Positions 1-13,500 of a stretch of 64,000 bases of DNA are shown here, one piece after another. The stretch spans positions 18,524,148 to 18,588,147 of the forward strand of contig CM061914.1 of NCBI GenBank assembly GCA_031002005.1, written 5' to 3'. Every line of letters starts with the position of its first letter. Position 1 is the first letter of the stretch. The translations under genes and the position numbers were made by a program. This DNA is from Vandiemenella viatica (lineage: Eukaryota; Arthropoda; Insecta; Orthoptera; Morabidae). The notes under the pieces were generated by a model. That model did no database searches and was not told the DNA's origin. It was given only the letters and a program-made list of their open reading frames with translations.

Positions 1-488
1 GCATCGTGCAGCGGTGTGTTGAACACGAAAGAAATGTTCATCTGGGGCAAGAAGAGAATGCAACTGTGTCTAAACACTGTGTCAAAGAGCGACCTAAATA
101 AAATCCGAAGGAAAAAAAAACTAGAATTTTAGCCAGGGTCAGAGATTTTTGGGAAAACAGTTTAGCAGAAACTGCTGAGATCAGAACAGTTGATTCTTAG
201 TTAACTGGATACCAGCTTGGTGTAGCCTGGAATGAAGCCATCAAAATGTTGAAACGGCTTCAATTCGGTAAGGAGTAGAAGAGTGGACGACATCATCACA
301 GTGGGTCCACTGTTTCCCTGGCACCACATAAAGTTACTCAACCATACCTTTAGTTGAAAATGAGGGGAGAGACTTCCCAGAATACGCAGCTGGAAGCCTG
401 AGAATTTATTAATGTAAAATACAGTTCACTTAATTTATTGAAAAAACCTAACCTTATACATATTCAATTACTTATCTACTTTATGGTG
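1..488. other. Intron sequence, nothing recognised
   Basis: Part of the GOGAT intron that runs off the left edge. I see no open reading frame of note, no family motif and no repeat structure apart from short A runs near 112-121. Confidence 0.5.
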
Positions 489-501
489 GGCTCAGAAAGC
501 A

Positions 502-533
<32 letters not shown>

Positions 534-762
534 GTTTAACGTCCCTTTTTAACAACGTGGTCTTTAGAGACGGGAAAGGATGGGGGCAAGGAATGGGAAG
601 GAATTCGGCCATGGCCTTTTTGAAGGAAGCATCCCGGCATTCACCTGGAGTGATTTGGGGAAACCATGGAAAACCCAAATCTGGATGCCCGGACGGGGAT
701 TCGAACCGCCGTCCTCCCGAATGCGAGGCCAGAACGCTATCCGTTACACCACCACGCTCGGT
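502..762 (-). mobile_element. tRNA-derived SINE with poly-A tail and 13-bp target duplications
   Basis: Read on the minus strand, the element starts with a tRNA-like head (754-762 down to about 682) with a B-box-like GGTTCGAATCC (698-708), followed by a unique body and a poly-A tail (T run at 502-529 on the plus strand). It is bounded by identical 13-bp direct repeats GGCTCAGAAAGCA at 489-501 and 763-775, the hallmark of LINE-mediated insertion. Head and body match the widespread SINE of locusts and relatives as I recall it. A relic of the same body sits at 57911-57975. It is not a functional tRNA gene: the head is not followed by a proper acceptor stem. Confidence 0.92.
698..708 (-). promoter_or_regulatory. 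Pol III B box of the SINE
   Basis: GGTTCGAATCC on the minus strand fits the B-box consensus GGTTCGANTCC exactly. A matching A-box-like TGGTGTAACGG lies upstream in the tRNA-like head (about 742-752). Together they form the internal RNA polymerase III promoter expected of a tRNA-derived SINE. Confidence 0.8.
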
Positions 763-775
763 GGCTCAGAAAGCA

Positions 776-1442
776 ACTTACTACATTGATGCAAGATTAA
801 TACTTAACATTTAAACATGAGGCAAATTAAGATGAACCTCCATACAGAAGATATTTCTAAGATGAAGTGAAGTTAAGCAAATAAGCAACTTAAGCAAATA
901 CAGCAAATTCTCCAACACATATTATGAAGTGAACAAATGGAATGAAAGTGCAAAAGAATTATTTGACAATAACTGCTATATAAATAGTAATAGTCAAATA
1001 GCCTTGCAGCTAAAGTCATGACACTCGTTACTTCTATATGGAGGCAAAATGATGGATAGGTCTTTTAACCATTCTCAAGTGAGAAAGGTGTGCAATGTTG
1101 TTACGATACTAAAGCATATATTTGTTAGAGCATAATACAAAGTAGCAATGACATCCACTTCATGCCACTCGCCAACTGCAATCTGAATTGCAAGTACTGC
1201 ATTTCCTGCTGCCACAGCCCAGCCCTAGCCCAGGATGAGCTTGCTACTAAGTCACAATTCTAAAAATTGGAGAAAAGTATTGACCTTATTTATAATATAG
1301 GGTTGGGCCTTCCCACTTTTGAAATTATTTATATATTTTTGCAGTCTTCCATGTGGTTTACAGCTAACTAGAAACTGTGCCAAAAATCCAATGCAGATGA
1401 CCACCCATTCTTTTTCGGGATTGACGCGATGTCAATGCTCAC
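776..1442. other. Intron sequence, nothing recognised
   Basis: AT-rich intron DNA between the SINE and the last GOGAT exon of the window. Searching by eye for the next GOGAT exon on the minus strand found nothing convincing. Confidence 0.5.
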
Positions 1443-1591
1443 CTATCTGGCCCAGCTCGACGATCAGACAGCACGATGAGCTGGTACTTGTCTTGAGCAG
1501 CTTGGCAAGCCTCATTGCAAATGCGATCCAGGGCCTTCGAAAGCCCTCCGGGACCATCTTCACGGTCAAATGTCATGTCAATTACTTTTGT
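1443..1591 (-). CDS. GOGAT: GOGAT exon 10 of window (VIDMTF...[10 protein letters not shown])
   Basis: The exon follows TTTTTTTTTGCAG and encodes [38 protein letters not shown] and [11 protein letters not shown] plus two bases of Arg. The sequence I...F......L...L..IC.EA..A...G...LVLSDR is the next central-domain block. The donor is GTGAGC. The following exon (expected to begin with the rest of Arg and VP..S.LA) is not present in bases 1-1442, so the gene continues off the left edge. Confidence 0.95.
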
Positions 1592-4500
1592 CTGCAAAAA
1601 AAAACGCGCAGAAAAATGTTCCAGGTTAAACATGTCAAGTTAATATACAAATCAATTCCATGTTCCATATAGAAAAACACAGATAGTAGAGACATTGAGA
1701 GTGGGGCAAGAATTTGTGAAAGAAATAACACTACTTTATGGAGTCTAAAGTAAGTAGCATTGCAATAAAAGGAAACACTTGCAATTTAAAAATTACATAC
1801 CTAGGCCAGAGAATATTTCAGAATCTGTAAATCAGAACTAAAAACTACCCTAAACAAACATAACTGCCCATTTACAAAGCTGTTCTAAAAGTTCAGTGTA
1901 AATGAACAGGTTAAATGTACTATTGTCTCAGCATATGTGCAAATGATTACAGACACAAAACCACCTATGCACCATAATCAGGCTGTCCAATATGATAGCA
2001 TTGTCCACTGTGGTGACACTAAACTGTGCTGTTCTAAATAGATTTTTTTTTTTTTTTTTATGCTGACATCAGTCTCAACTGGCTTGGTGCAATCCTCCAT
2101 CCTTTACTATCTTGTGCTTACCTCTTCATTTCTACATATCCCTTACAACCCACATCCATCAATTATCTGCTTCATATATTCTAATCTCTGTTTTCCTCTA
2201 CAATTCTTAACTTCAACCGTTCCCTCCACCAGCAAATTAACGAATCCAGCATGTCTCAAAATAGATTAAAACATGCCAAAATACTATTTACTCCTCAAAT
2301 GATGGACTTCTTGATTCTTCAAGGTTTGTCCCTAAAGTATCCGACCTTCCTTTATTTCTTCGCTCCTGAAAATTTCAGTGCCACATGCCGGATACGAGTG
2401 TCGACACTAAAGCTTCACAACCTCCCTAGTTGCCACAGGTGTCACCGGGATGCCTTAGTTTGCGTGTAGAGTGCATTTGTTTACCAAGTTATGGAATTAA
2501 AATTTGCTTCTCTGGTACAATTAAATCTTTAACTGGGGAATGATTTAGTAAAATCCTCTCACGTGTCCAGCCAGATGGTGTTATATAAAAAAAGTGTTTT
2601 GACACCTGGCTCTGTTGTCTTCATCAGGTATCTTCTACCTGTCACAAGGTAGACGAGGTGACAGTAAGCTTGCGACAGTTAGAAGATACCTGATGAAGAC
2701 AGCAGAGCCAGGTGTCAAAACGTCGTATTTCTACAACACCCTGTATCCGGCTGGACACCCGACAGGATGTTATTGCATCAGTACACGGGAAAGTCTCCAT
2801 TCACACATGGGCAATGATTTGACCATTCTCTTATTCTTTATCTGCAGTATCATGTTAACCAGCCATCAAATCCCAACAACTTAATAGAACCATCCAATGA
2901 GGGGTAAAAAAATGATAATCCAAAAAAAAATATTTGATTATGAAGTCCAGCATTTTATATTCAAGTTTCTCAGGCATCGCTACCCTGGCAACATAAATAG
3001 TTCCAACTAGACTTCTCTCCGAAGTTGGAGATTAATGCCAAGAAAATCATCTAGACTCCATCCAACTGAAACTATCTTCACATGAAACCTACTGCCACAG
3101 ACAAGGTTTTCATATTTGATAAATGTAATTCCAGAAAAGAAATTTGTTTTCTAAAGTTCCACAATAATAATAAAATGACTACAGTACAAAGCTTCAAAGT
3201 TCAATTTCCCTTAACTTTCCAACAAGTCGCCACTGTCCTTGACCATCATGCATGCTCCTCACACTCTCCTGACAACTGTCAGAAACTAAAGCAGCCGAGT
3301 TCTGTCCTCGAGTTTCTTATATAGGGTAGCTCTAAGGTACGCCAACTCTGTGGGACTTCCCCACGAGTCTGCCGCCTGCCATCTGGCATATGTCGCCGTC
3401 TTTTTTGTCCTGTCTGGCTTGGGTTGCAAAGGATTTTCCCAAAAAAATTCAGATCTTCCTGAAACTTCGAGATAATGTAGAGCTTTTTAAGTATTTTAAG
3501 CCCTAATCAATTTTATTGTAACTGCTTTAGTTCCCTTGCAATTCATTTTTTAAATCTGAAAACCTATCTTCTAGATTTACTGTCAAAACTATTTGTTCTA
3601 GCGTCAAAAAATATACACATTTTTATAATTAGTTTCATGTATCTTACTCCCATCTAAATGCTTTTAATTACAGAGATGTAAACTCTCAAAGATTTTGCTG
3701 CTCTTTGGCTGCCATTATTAAATATCTCAAATTAATGGTTGATTGTTTTCATTCAAACTAATGACAAAGTTACTTTTTTAAAAAAAATTGCTCCTTCATT
3801 AAAATTGGGTGTGTCCCAGAAAATCGGCCTAGTTTAAATTCAACTTCATGTCATCTTATTTAAAAAAAAAAAAAAGCTCTTAAATGTAGTTTTATTTCAT
3901 TTACAAGTTTTCCACAATTTGTCATTTTTCCTTTAATGAAAAACTTTGAAACCCCTAGCTTTAAATTTCGTTTGTAACTGTCTTTTGGGCTTCTTAACGA
4001 AGATCCGTTACCTCCATCTCTGCATCTTAATTCATTGACTACCCTTCTTTATACCTATATAAACCCAGTGTTCATTACATCATCCAACATGTGAGGCTCC
4101 TTTGTTCCGATTCTAAGATTTCGCATAACTCCCTTTAGAAAATTCGGACGACATTGAGACTATTACCAATGTGATTGTTATAGTCCCTTCCACAGCTATT
4201 ATCTTTTAGCGGCAGTATCACTTTTGGTATCATGCACAAACCGGTAACAATCATTTTCTCCTCATTTTCAGTTGCCTGTAAAGCCAACTATGATACAAAG
4301 TATTTTGTTGGTTTGTCACATTTTGCTACCATAAAAAATGACTGAAGGTTTCAAGCAACAAAACTGCAATAAATTTTGATTTAAACTCTAAAAAGAGTTG
4401 TGCAGAGACCTTCAAAATGATGGAGCTGCATTTGAGAATGAGTATTTGAGCAAAACACAAATACAAGAGTGGTAGAGGCGATTCAAAGATGGCCACACAT

Positions 4501-7500
4501 CTGTTGATAGTAACTCGCACTCTGGGCAGCAAAAAACACCAGATAACAAACGGATGTGACTTGCAATCAATGAAGACTGACAATGATTGACTGTGCGGGA
4601 ACTAGAATGTGATCTTGGAATACCGGAAACTAGCATTTGGAATCTTTAACTCAAAATTTGCAAATGATTTGTGTGTGTGCGAAATTCATTCAAAAATTCC
4701 TAATGGTGGATCACAAAAATCTTCACCTTGAAATCACTTGGAGCAATTTGTAAACAGTTAATAATGATAATCTACTTAATTCAAAGCATTCATGTCTACC
4801 TGTAAGAGCCAATAACATTTGGCATTCCCTCTTAACTGATGGCTTGAATTTCTTATGGCAAATTCAACTGTAATAAACAAACAAAAATATCAAGCGAGTT
4901 CTGAAACAAGTACACATTTTTTGGTTTCAAAGATCATCGACCCTCCAAGCTCTGGTTTTTTATATGTCGATCATACTGAAAGTGGCATGTTTTGTTACTT
5001 TTTACAATGGCTGACATTAAGCTTTCATCCATCTTTCATTGACCTTTCAGTTTTCAATTCTGTAATCTTTTTATAGTTAGTCAGTTCATGCAATACGAAT
5101 GATACCAGACCATCCAGCTGAATAAATGGAACAGTCAGTGGATTCAGGAGTTCCAGTCAGCTCCTTGATAGGCCCCGTAGACTCATTAATATCATTTTGA
5201 AAGAAACTTGTAGTAACTTATTTATTAATCCATATGGGGTGCTGGTGGTCACTGGAAATCCAAATTAGTCATTTTTCCCAGTGGAGAGACTGCATACAGT
5301 GAAGAAGTTTAGAATAGAGATTTTAAAAAACAAAAATACAAAACTGACAAGAAACAGATTGATAGTGTATATAATCTTCTTTATCAAATGTAAGTTATTT
5401 CCTAAACTCTGGATGAAAACCTCCAAACAGAAAACTGTTATAAATCGTCAGGTGACCACAGTGTTAACACAGGTTAATATACAGTCACATGTTGCAAGTT
5501 GGTACAATTGAAAACTTGAGTTTTTCTAATTAACCTGCAACGCTTTGAAATTTTCTGGTCTTAAATCCTTGGCAGTTTTATGAGAATCCAAAATGAAACT
5601 AATATGTAAAATGAACAAATTCATAGCTTAAGAACATTATACTGCAGTAATAGACCTTTGTAATTAATAATCTAGTACATGAACTGCCAGTAAACAACGG
5701 ATTTAACATGTAATAATTTTTTATGTGGTGCACTGAATTTAAGATATTTTCCTGAAAGTTGGAGATATTTTTAATTATCTTGACAGTTACCTTCCAGCCG
5801 CGGTAAGTTGTAGCCTTGATCACTTCAAGGTCACTAAGCGACAATATCGGGCGTGGCAGGAATAACCGGTGGCACTGTTTTTCAGAAGGCTCCAAAAGAT
5901 TTCCTTCTGGACCAAGTGGGCACATCAGTGACATTACAACCTTTTCTCGGAATGGGTCGATTGGAGGATTTGTCACCTATGAAATAAGCATCATGCAATA
6001 CAGATTAAGATCTGTAGTAATAGAAAATAAAAAGTGATGTTAACTGTGTAAAATTTTCAACAACTTTTGCTAAAAAACTATATAAACTATCACGATTACA
6101 GATTATTGAAAATTTCACAGATACGATTTAAAAAAAAAAAAAAACAAAAAACGCTAGAATATTCATCAGAAGAAAATGAAAAAAAACAGTTACGCACCTG
6201 AGCAAAGAGCTGTTTGAAGTAATCATACAATAACGGCTGGAACAGTGACAAACACGCAAGGGGTGCATCATTTCCCATTGATCCAAGTGCTTCCTTCCTG
6301 TTGGTAGTTATTTCAGTGTTAAATGAAGCAATAAATTAATAAGTGTTATTTAACCAATTAGTGATATTAGGTTTTTTGTCAGATGGAATATAAAATAAAT
6401 TTATATTACACTATAAAAATGTAACTAATATCAATAACAAACAGTACCTGCACACAAATAATTTTTTGGCACCTTAGGAAAAAAATATTTTTAATTATAT
6501 TAATCACGAAGGTTTCATGTAAGGTAATCCTGTTTTCTTTTTAATATTTTATACTAACTGGTAGAATACAGAAGAACACTAGGCAAGTTCCTGAATAGAA
6601 GACAGTAAAAACTGCATGTTTCATGAAGCAGTTGCAATTCGTCACTGTGTTAATGTGTTTCTGCAATATGTCCTATTTCCCAACTCACAGATAATTCATA
6701 TCAATGTTTCTGGACACTGAATTATTTGTTTCTGTATATTTGCAAAAGCAAAGTCATATTCATTTGATTTCAGCTTTTCTATTCTTGGGTTAAGCTAAAT
6801 ATCTATTCTGTCAAACACCTCAATCTCTAATATGAGGATCTTTTGAAAATGAAAGAACATTTGTTTCTGTAGACATGTTTATTTAACATAATGAAACAAA
6901 GTATACTTTACAAAACATTTTGATACCTTCGCCATTTTTGTATGTAGTCACTATTCAAATTTAAACATTTGTCACAAGCTTTTCCATGCAGCCAACGTAC
7001 TCACTTGCCAGCAAGCAAGTTGTTGAATCTGTCACTTGTTTGTTATTTCCATAGTGCAAAAAAAATCCTTCAATTTGGGGAGAAAATGATAATCACTGAG
7101 GGCTTAGCCCAGGCTGCAAGGCAGATGTTCAGAAACTTCCCACTTAAACTGCTAAAGCAAGTTCATCAGCATAGCAATATGCAGACGTAAGTTATTGTAA
7201 AGAAGCACAATGCTGCTGGACAACAATCCACAGGGTCCACCAGTAGCCCACTGCATTTATAATCTCCCCTCTAGACACGGAACTGACGAGTAGGATGCCC
7301 TTTCAATCCTAAAACACTGAGGAAATTCAGTGCATCTCCAATTCAATATTGTTTCTCTTCCACTCCTAAAACTCAAGGAGCCCACCTGGCATGCCTTTTT
7401 CTGCAGACTAACTCACCACAACGAAATTCTTGCAGAACTGTTACTGAATTTTTTGGAAACTACTAATGAAACTAGGAAAAAAGGAAGCGGATTTAGGCAA

Positions 7501-10500
7501 TATAAATGGCAAAGAAAGGGAAAATGACCCATTACTCAAAACAGTTGAAGGCCGAGATGAGAGAAAAACATATATGACGCACATTAAAATACACAATATT
7601 TTGGTTTTACACCTTATTCTTGCCGTAGGGAACAAGTCACGTGGTTCAGGTGGTGTTCACATGCCCAAGTTTAACACATGACTTAGTGAATTATCAATAT
7701 GTCAGGAGAGACCAAGATGTTATATATAAACTAGCCACAAATCCCGTCAAAAATGACGGGTTTAATGGATTAACTGATTTCTTCTTAGTTGCTTACCTAA
7801 ATAGAATTGTAATGAAATAAAGCTCAATGTTCTGTAATTTCTCATCCCTTGTGACGTAGCAAAAAGTTTCATTGTCTATTTGGTCCAGGTTACGTTTCAG
7901 CCTAACAACAATCTTCGCCAATACAGCCGGTAGAAAAACAAAACTTAATTCACACGCGAATTAATATTTTCCCTGTATCGCATGTCAATGTCATCATGCA
8001 TCGATACCAATCATGCATCATGCGATACAAACTTGATCCAAAATCTTCACAGTTTCATACAACTTTCTTATTTTCTATGATCAAGGTCCATGTTTTAATG
8101 CCTGAAATAATGACCCCAGTGAAAAAGAAGAATGCTAAAAATAAATCTTGAAAACCTAAGCTATGTCACGTAATATTATTTTTAATTGTGGTTTAAGTAG
8201 CACAAATCGCGAACAATTTGGAACTTCTTTCTTTCAGACCAAGTAATGAGTTCATTAAAAAAAGCTAATGTTAATTATTATGCCATTCTAGCATTACATT
8301 TCTTAGCAATTACTTAAATAAATATAATTGTTATAAAATATAGTTCAGTGCAATTCATAGTGCTTTGCTCTGTAAGAAAAGGTTTTCGTTGCTATTCTGG
8401 TCCAGGTTGTATTTCAACCTAACCTCGTACTGAACTTGCGATAAATGAAACAATACTTTAATCACATGCATGGTGATACATTACTTTATCGCTTTTTAGT
8501 GGTAATAATGCATCACCATATTAACTAAAACAAAAATCTTTACGGGTTACGAATACTTTGACATAAAACGAATCTATTATTAAATAAATCAAATCTACTA
8601 ATACTTATTATATCGATTTAAACTCAATACATACTTTTATTTCAGTGTTCTGACAATTCACGGCTTAGTGTAATTCCTCGTGCCTTGTGTTGTAGCAAAA
8701 GGTTTCAGTTTCCATTAGGGTCCAGGTTGCATTTCAACCTAATCACGTTAACTTCTCGCCAGAAAAACAGTACTTCAATCTCACGCTTATTAATGCATGA
8801 ACTGTTTCGCGTTTTAGTGGCAATAATGCATCGCGATATAATTTTGATCAAAAATCTTCAAGGGTTTTTGCACATTTATTTTTTGGATTCAGACTGGTAG
8901 TAAAACGTTTGAATGGTTGACACAATTGCTGAACTCATAGGCTCAGTAATATTAGGCAGTGAAAGCAAAGGAAATTAAAATCAACCTTATGAACTACATT
9001 ATGCCACGTATTATTGTTCTAAGTGTAGTGTAGGATTGCACAGTTCCCGGATCAATGTGCAACTATTTCCATTCAAACGAATTAATAATTTCAATAATAG
9101 GACACAGTTTAAAATATTTTGATATAAACTAAATTATTCATGCCCTCTGCGTTAACGTCAAATGAAACTTATAATTCTAATCCATGCTAGTTATACTCTA
9201 ACCAAACATTTAGCAGCACTGATGCTCGAAATACAAAGCTTTTATCTTACAATATCTATGGACAAAGAATTTAAGGAATACTTCAATATATCAAAAGAAT
9301 ATTACGTAAATATAAGCATCTAATGATTGATATATCGATTTTAACGCAATACATACTTTTATTTCAGTGTTCTGTGAGTTAATTTATTCACTGTTGCTTG
9401 GAAATGATATTAAATAACGCGCACTCCCACAAATAATATCGTAAAGCGTGACGTCATAGCGCAACGTCACCGCGTGACATGACGTAGGTGCGACAACGCT
9501 ACATCTTGTCTATTATACTAATAGATATCGCAAGTGATGATAAAATTAATAATGTCACCAAAGGGTACAGAATGTTAAAATGAAAATAAAATGAATAATA
9601 AACAAATTTTGAAGAAATCTGTAAGTAGTTAGATAATTAAGATAATACTAATAATAATGAGTGATGGGTCAAAAAAATTGAATTTTATCGGTGGTTGAGG
9701 CCAGGTGGGTGTCTGGCTGATATCCAGGATATTTTGGTACACAAGTTCCCACATCCAAACTTCAGAAGCAGTGATGGTTTTGGAAAAACTCACATGGCTC
9801 TCATGGTGAAACATTCATTGAGGTTGTTAGAATTGTGGTAGTTAGCATGTTCTGGTATTGGAAGGTATCAATTGTGGGTGTAAACTGTTTGTCCGTGGCC
9901 ATTCATTCTGACCGAGAAATTGTGTAGTGAGGCCTATATAGGAACTAGTACAGCGGTGGCAAGTTAGTTGGTATATGATGTGTGTTGAGCAGCACGTGGC
10001 ATGTCCAATGATTGGGAAGGTTTCCCCTGTAGCAGGGTTGCAATATGTTGTGGTGGGAGGATGCATGCTGCAGGTATTCCAGCGAGGTCTATTGCAAGGA
10101 AAAGATCCATATGGTGTTTTTGGAGAGTCTGATAGAGAGTATTCGTGAACCAAGATGTTTTTGAGATTAGGTGGTCTGCTGAAACATGTACCAGGGGATT
10201 TGGGAGGGGGGGGGGCAGTTGGCAGAATTTTTGGTAATCTTACAAAATGACAGAAAACAAATTCAGATTCGTCAGATCACAAATTAAATCTGCATACTCA
10301 TGAATGATAATTCAGCAGTTTTTATCTCATAAACTTTAGTCATGTCACTTGCAAAAATATTTCACTACATTTTTTACCTTAATAATTGTGTTATAATCTT
10401 CAGCAACAAATATTTACCACCACTGTAAAAATGCACATAATACCAATAAAATTCTGTTAGTTGAAGGCTTAGAATGTTTTTATGATCATAAATAGACTAT

Positions 10501-13500
10501 ATCCACAACTTCTCAAAACGGATAGTAGATTGTTTAGTAAATCATTCTGAAGCATTTGTAACTTCACAGAAATGTAATCTTGTATGAAATAAAGGAAGCT
10601 GAACAGTTTATACAATGATGCAAAGTTCTTAAAAAGCAAGCCATAGACTGGTTTACTATAAGCTTCTATTAAATGCAGAGAGACAAGTGGTGTAGGAGCT
10701 TGAATAGTTTGAAAAGATTAACAAAGCTACTGCATGGTGCATTTCAAAATAAAATTAAAAATGATAGCTCTCCACAATACTGATAATAGTTGTAGTGGAG
10801 GTGGGCATTGTTCAATTAATGGTATACACTTCAAAACAAAAAAAAAATACATTTTAAGCAAAGGAACAACAACATCTTCTCACTGCTTATTTATGGCATT
10901 CATTTATGAGCGAGGACATTTCTTAGTGTGTCCTGGCTTACCAATTTGCAATTAAATCTTAATAATAGATTAGTGAATGTAAACAACCACTCACCACAGA
11001 TGAAGGCAACTGTGTGACAAGTCCCAGTGTACATATATCCAATTTCCTTGCCACGTGTTCTCCGCTAATTGCGATTACAATTTATACCAAAATGTTGTAA
11101 GGCAAAGTTTGTGTCTGTATATTCGCTGTGGCTCTTATGCCTTCATTTTAGATGAGTAACAGGTTTACTTTCCCCCTCTGTCCTTTTTTCCCCCCATTTT
11201 AATCTCAACTATGAAAGAAGACTGGTACAATTTTCTTACACCTTCCAAAAAGTGCACTTAGTGGTAACAGAGTCGCTTCTCAAACCAAAGGAAAAATTAA
11301 GAATTTATGACGATTTGAAAAACTCACATCTATAACTTTTTTGGCTAATATTTCCTGTCAATAAAGCTAAGTCTAAACAATTGGCCAAATTAAAAAACAT
11401 ATGTTAGTAAAAGAAACTTGACATCAGAAATTAACTATATAAAAATTTATAAACGATTTGCAGATCTTGCGCTCACTTTGTCTTGATCATGGGCACCAGG
11501 AGCATGTTGACGGTCTCGATGGTGTAGCCGAACACTCCGAGACGGCGGTCTCCCCCCCACATGCGGGCCAGCAGCTCGTCCGACACTCCGCTTACACTCG
11601 CCACTATCTCCGTGTCTCCTCTCCCCTCTCCATTCGTCACAGCGAGTGGGCCCTTGTGGGCTGCACGCATGTCTGACATACGGAACTGATGCAAACACAA
11701 ATTATGCTCCACGTAATGGATTAAAATCAAAACAAAACAAAACAAAAATCACAACTTGTCACTTAAGGTAATTTAATTATTGATTAGCTACAGTTAATAT
11801 ATTATGAGTAAGATATTTATGTTCCCCCCCCCCCCCTTACTATTGACAGAAAGAATTAAGAGTAGGAACTTGCCATAGTAAGGCCACCAGTTTTGATGAG
11901 CTTTTGTGGCCCACCTCCAGTCAAACCCTCTAGGCAGCCATCGTATTGGGCCTTTGTTTCTGATACAATGGATGAAAGTTTTTTTTAAGTGAGTGATCTT
12001 TGTGTTCACACTGTTGCAAGCAAGCGGGAGAGGTGCAAGTAGGGAGTCGTCGAGTTTCACACTGTAAATATGCATATTGTTCTTCATTTTGGCATTTTTA
12101 GCAGTTTTTGAGAGAAAAATGGAGCACTTATGGATTCACTCATTTTGTCCATCCAGCCATCCTTCCGTCCATCAATCATGCGCTCAAAACTTCTGAACCT
12201 TATTGCACAATTCTTACTAACTGTAATATTAATATAACATAAAATTTTAAAACATTTGGAGGAGCGTTCAATGGTGTGCTGAAGAAAAGATTTTCATTTA
12301 CATAAAATTCATGGGTATCAAATGAAAGCTGGCATCCCATCTAGTACCAAAATGTTTGGATTTCCTTTTTGTTCCTCAATCTGTGGGTGCTTATGCCAAA
12401 AACAAGAAAAATGCCATTCCCACCTTTATTTCCAAATCTGGATTTCTAGGTTTTCTCAAAATAACTAGACTGATTAACATATTTTACACCTAACCAGACA
12501 ACTTCTCACAAAAAATAGTGTATTGTTCAATGGAGAATTTCTGAAATTGAGTAATAAATTCCCAATGAAAATACTTTACCCAAAAAAAACTATTTTTTCA
12601 ATCATTTTATTATTTTTTGGGGGGGGGGGGTGAAATATGAGAGTAACTCAAACTTAGCAACGTTATTTTTATACTACTTATAACTAATTAATTGTACCAT
12701 GTAGTTTCATGTATATTTAACCAAAAAACATGGGGAAGGTAATTCCTGCAAAATGCACTCAATTGTGACCCTTGTGTAAACAAGTGCAAAATGTTTAATA
12801 ACTTTCACAACAGAAGTCAGAAATAGTTTCACATCAACATGTGATCAAAATCCATACTGTAATACCACCAGTAGAGCGCCTCTGTATCTACAGAAATGAT
12901 CAAATATGCTTGGTTCCCTTCAAAATAAGTAAATGAGAGATCATTTTTTTCAAGAATGTCAATCAAATGTTATTGCTCATAGAATATCACATGGAAAAGT
13001 GCAATTCTAGCAAAGTTTCATTCATAAATTGTTCTTGTTTTCACCTATACACAAGAGGCTCTGAAGAATAAATCATTTTAGGTTCTTTGAAATAATAAAT
13101 ATAATATTTTTTAAGTACATAACAATTTGTAATAAAATTTCTCAAAATGGAAGAAATCATAGATAATGCCAATAAATTGATTAAATTATATTAATAATAT
13201 ACCATTGCCTACAGAGATATCAGATTCGCGTCAACAGTGTGTGAACTCTGTGCGTAATCACTTGTGACATCGTGCCTGCTCACAACAGTCACTTATTACG
13301 ATACACTCTCACTCACTATATCTCTGATATGGAGGTTCTGTAGGATACAAGGGGGGGGGGGGCCCCTTATCAGCGGACCGAAGCTCGTGCAAACTGGTTA
13401 CCCTATTGTGGCGAGCCCTTGTAAGAACTACTGAATTATTGTTACATTTATACAGGGAGAGTCAAAATTACTTTACAGCTTTGCAATGATATAGAAATTT

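Noticed and set aside
481..678. Lysine-tailed 65-codon frame
   Set aside because: Translation of the SINE and its poly-A tail.
682..762. tRNA gene on the minus strand
   Set aside because: Only the head of a SINE: followed by a SINE body and poly-A tail, flanked by 13-bp duplications, and the acceptor stem does not close properly.
1150..1265. Possible next GOGAT exon on the minus strand
   Set aside because: Translation contains a stop and does not match the expected central-domain continuation.
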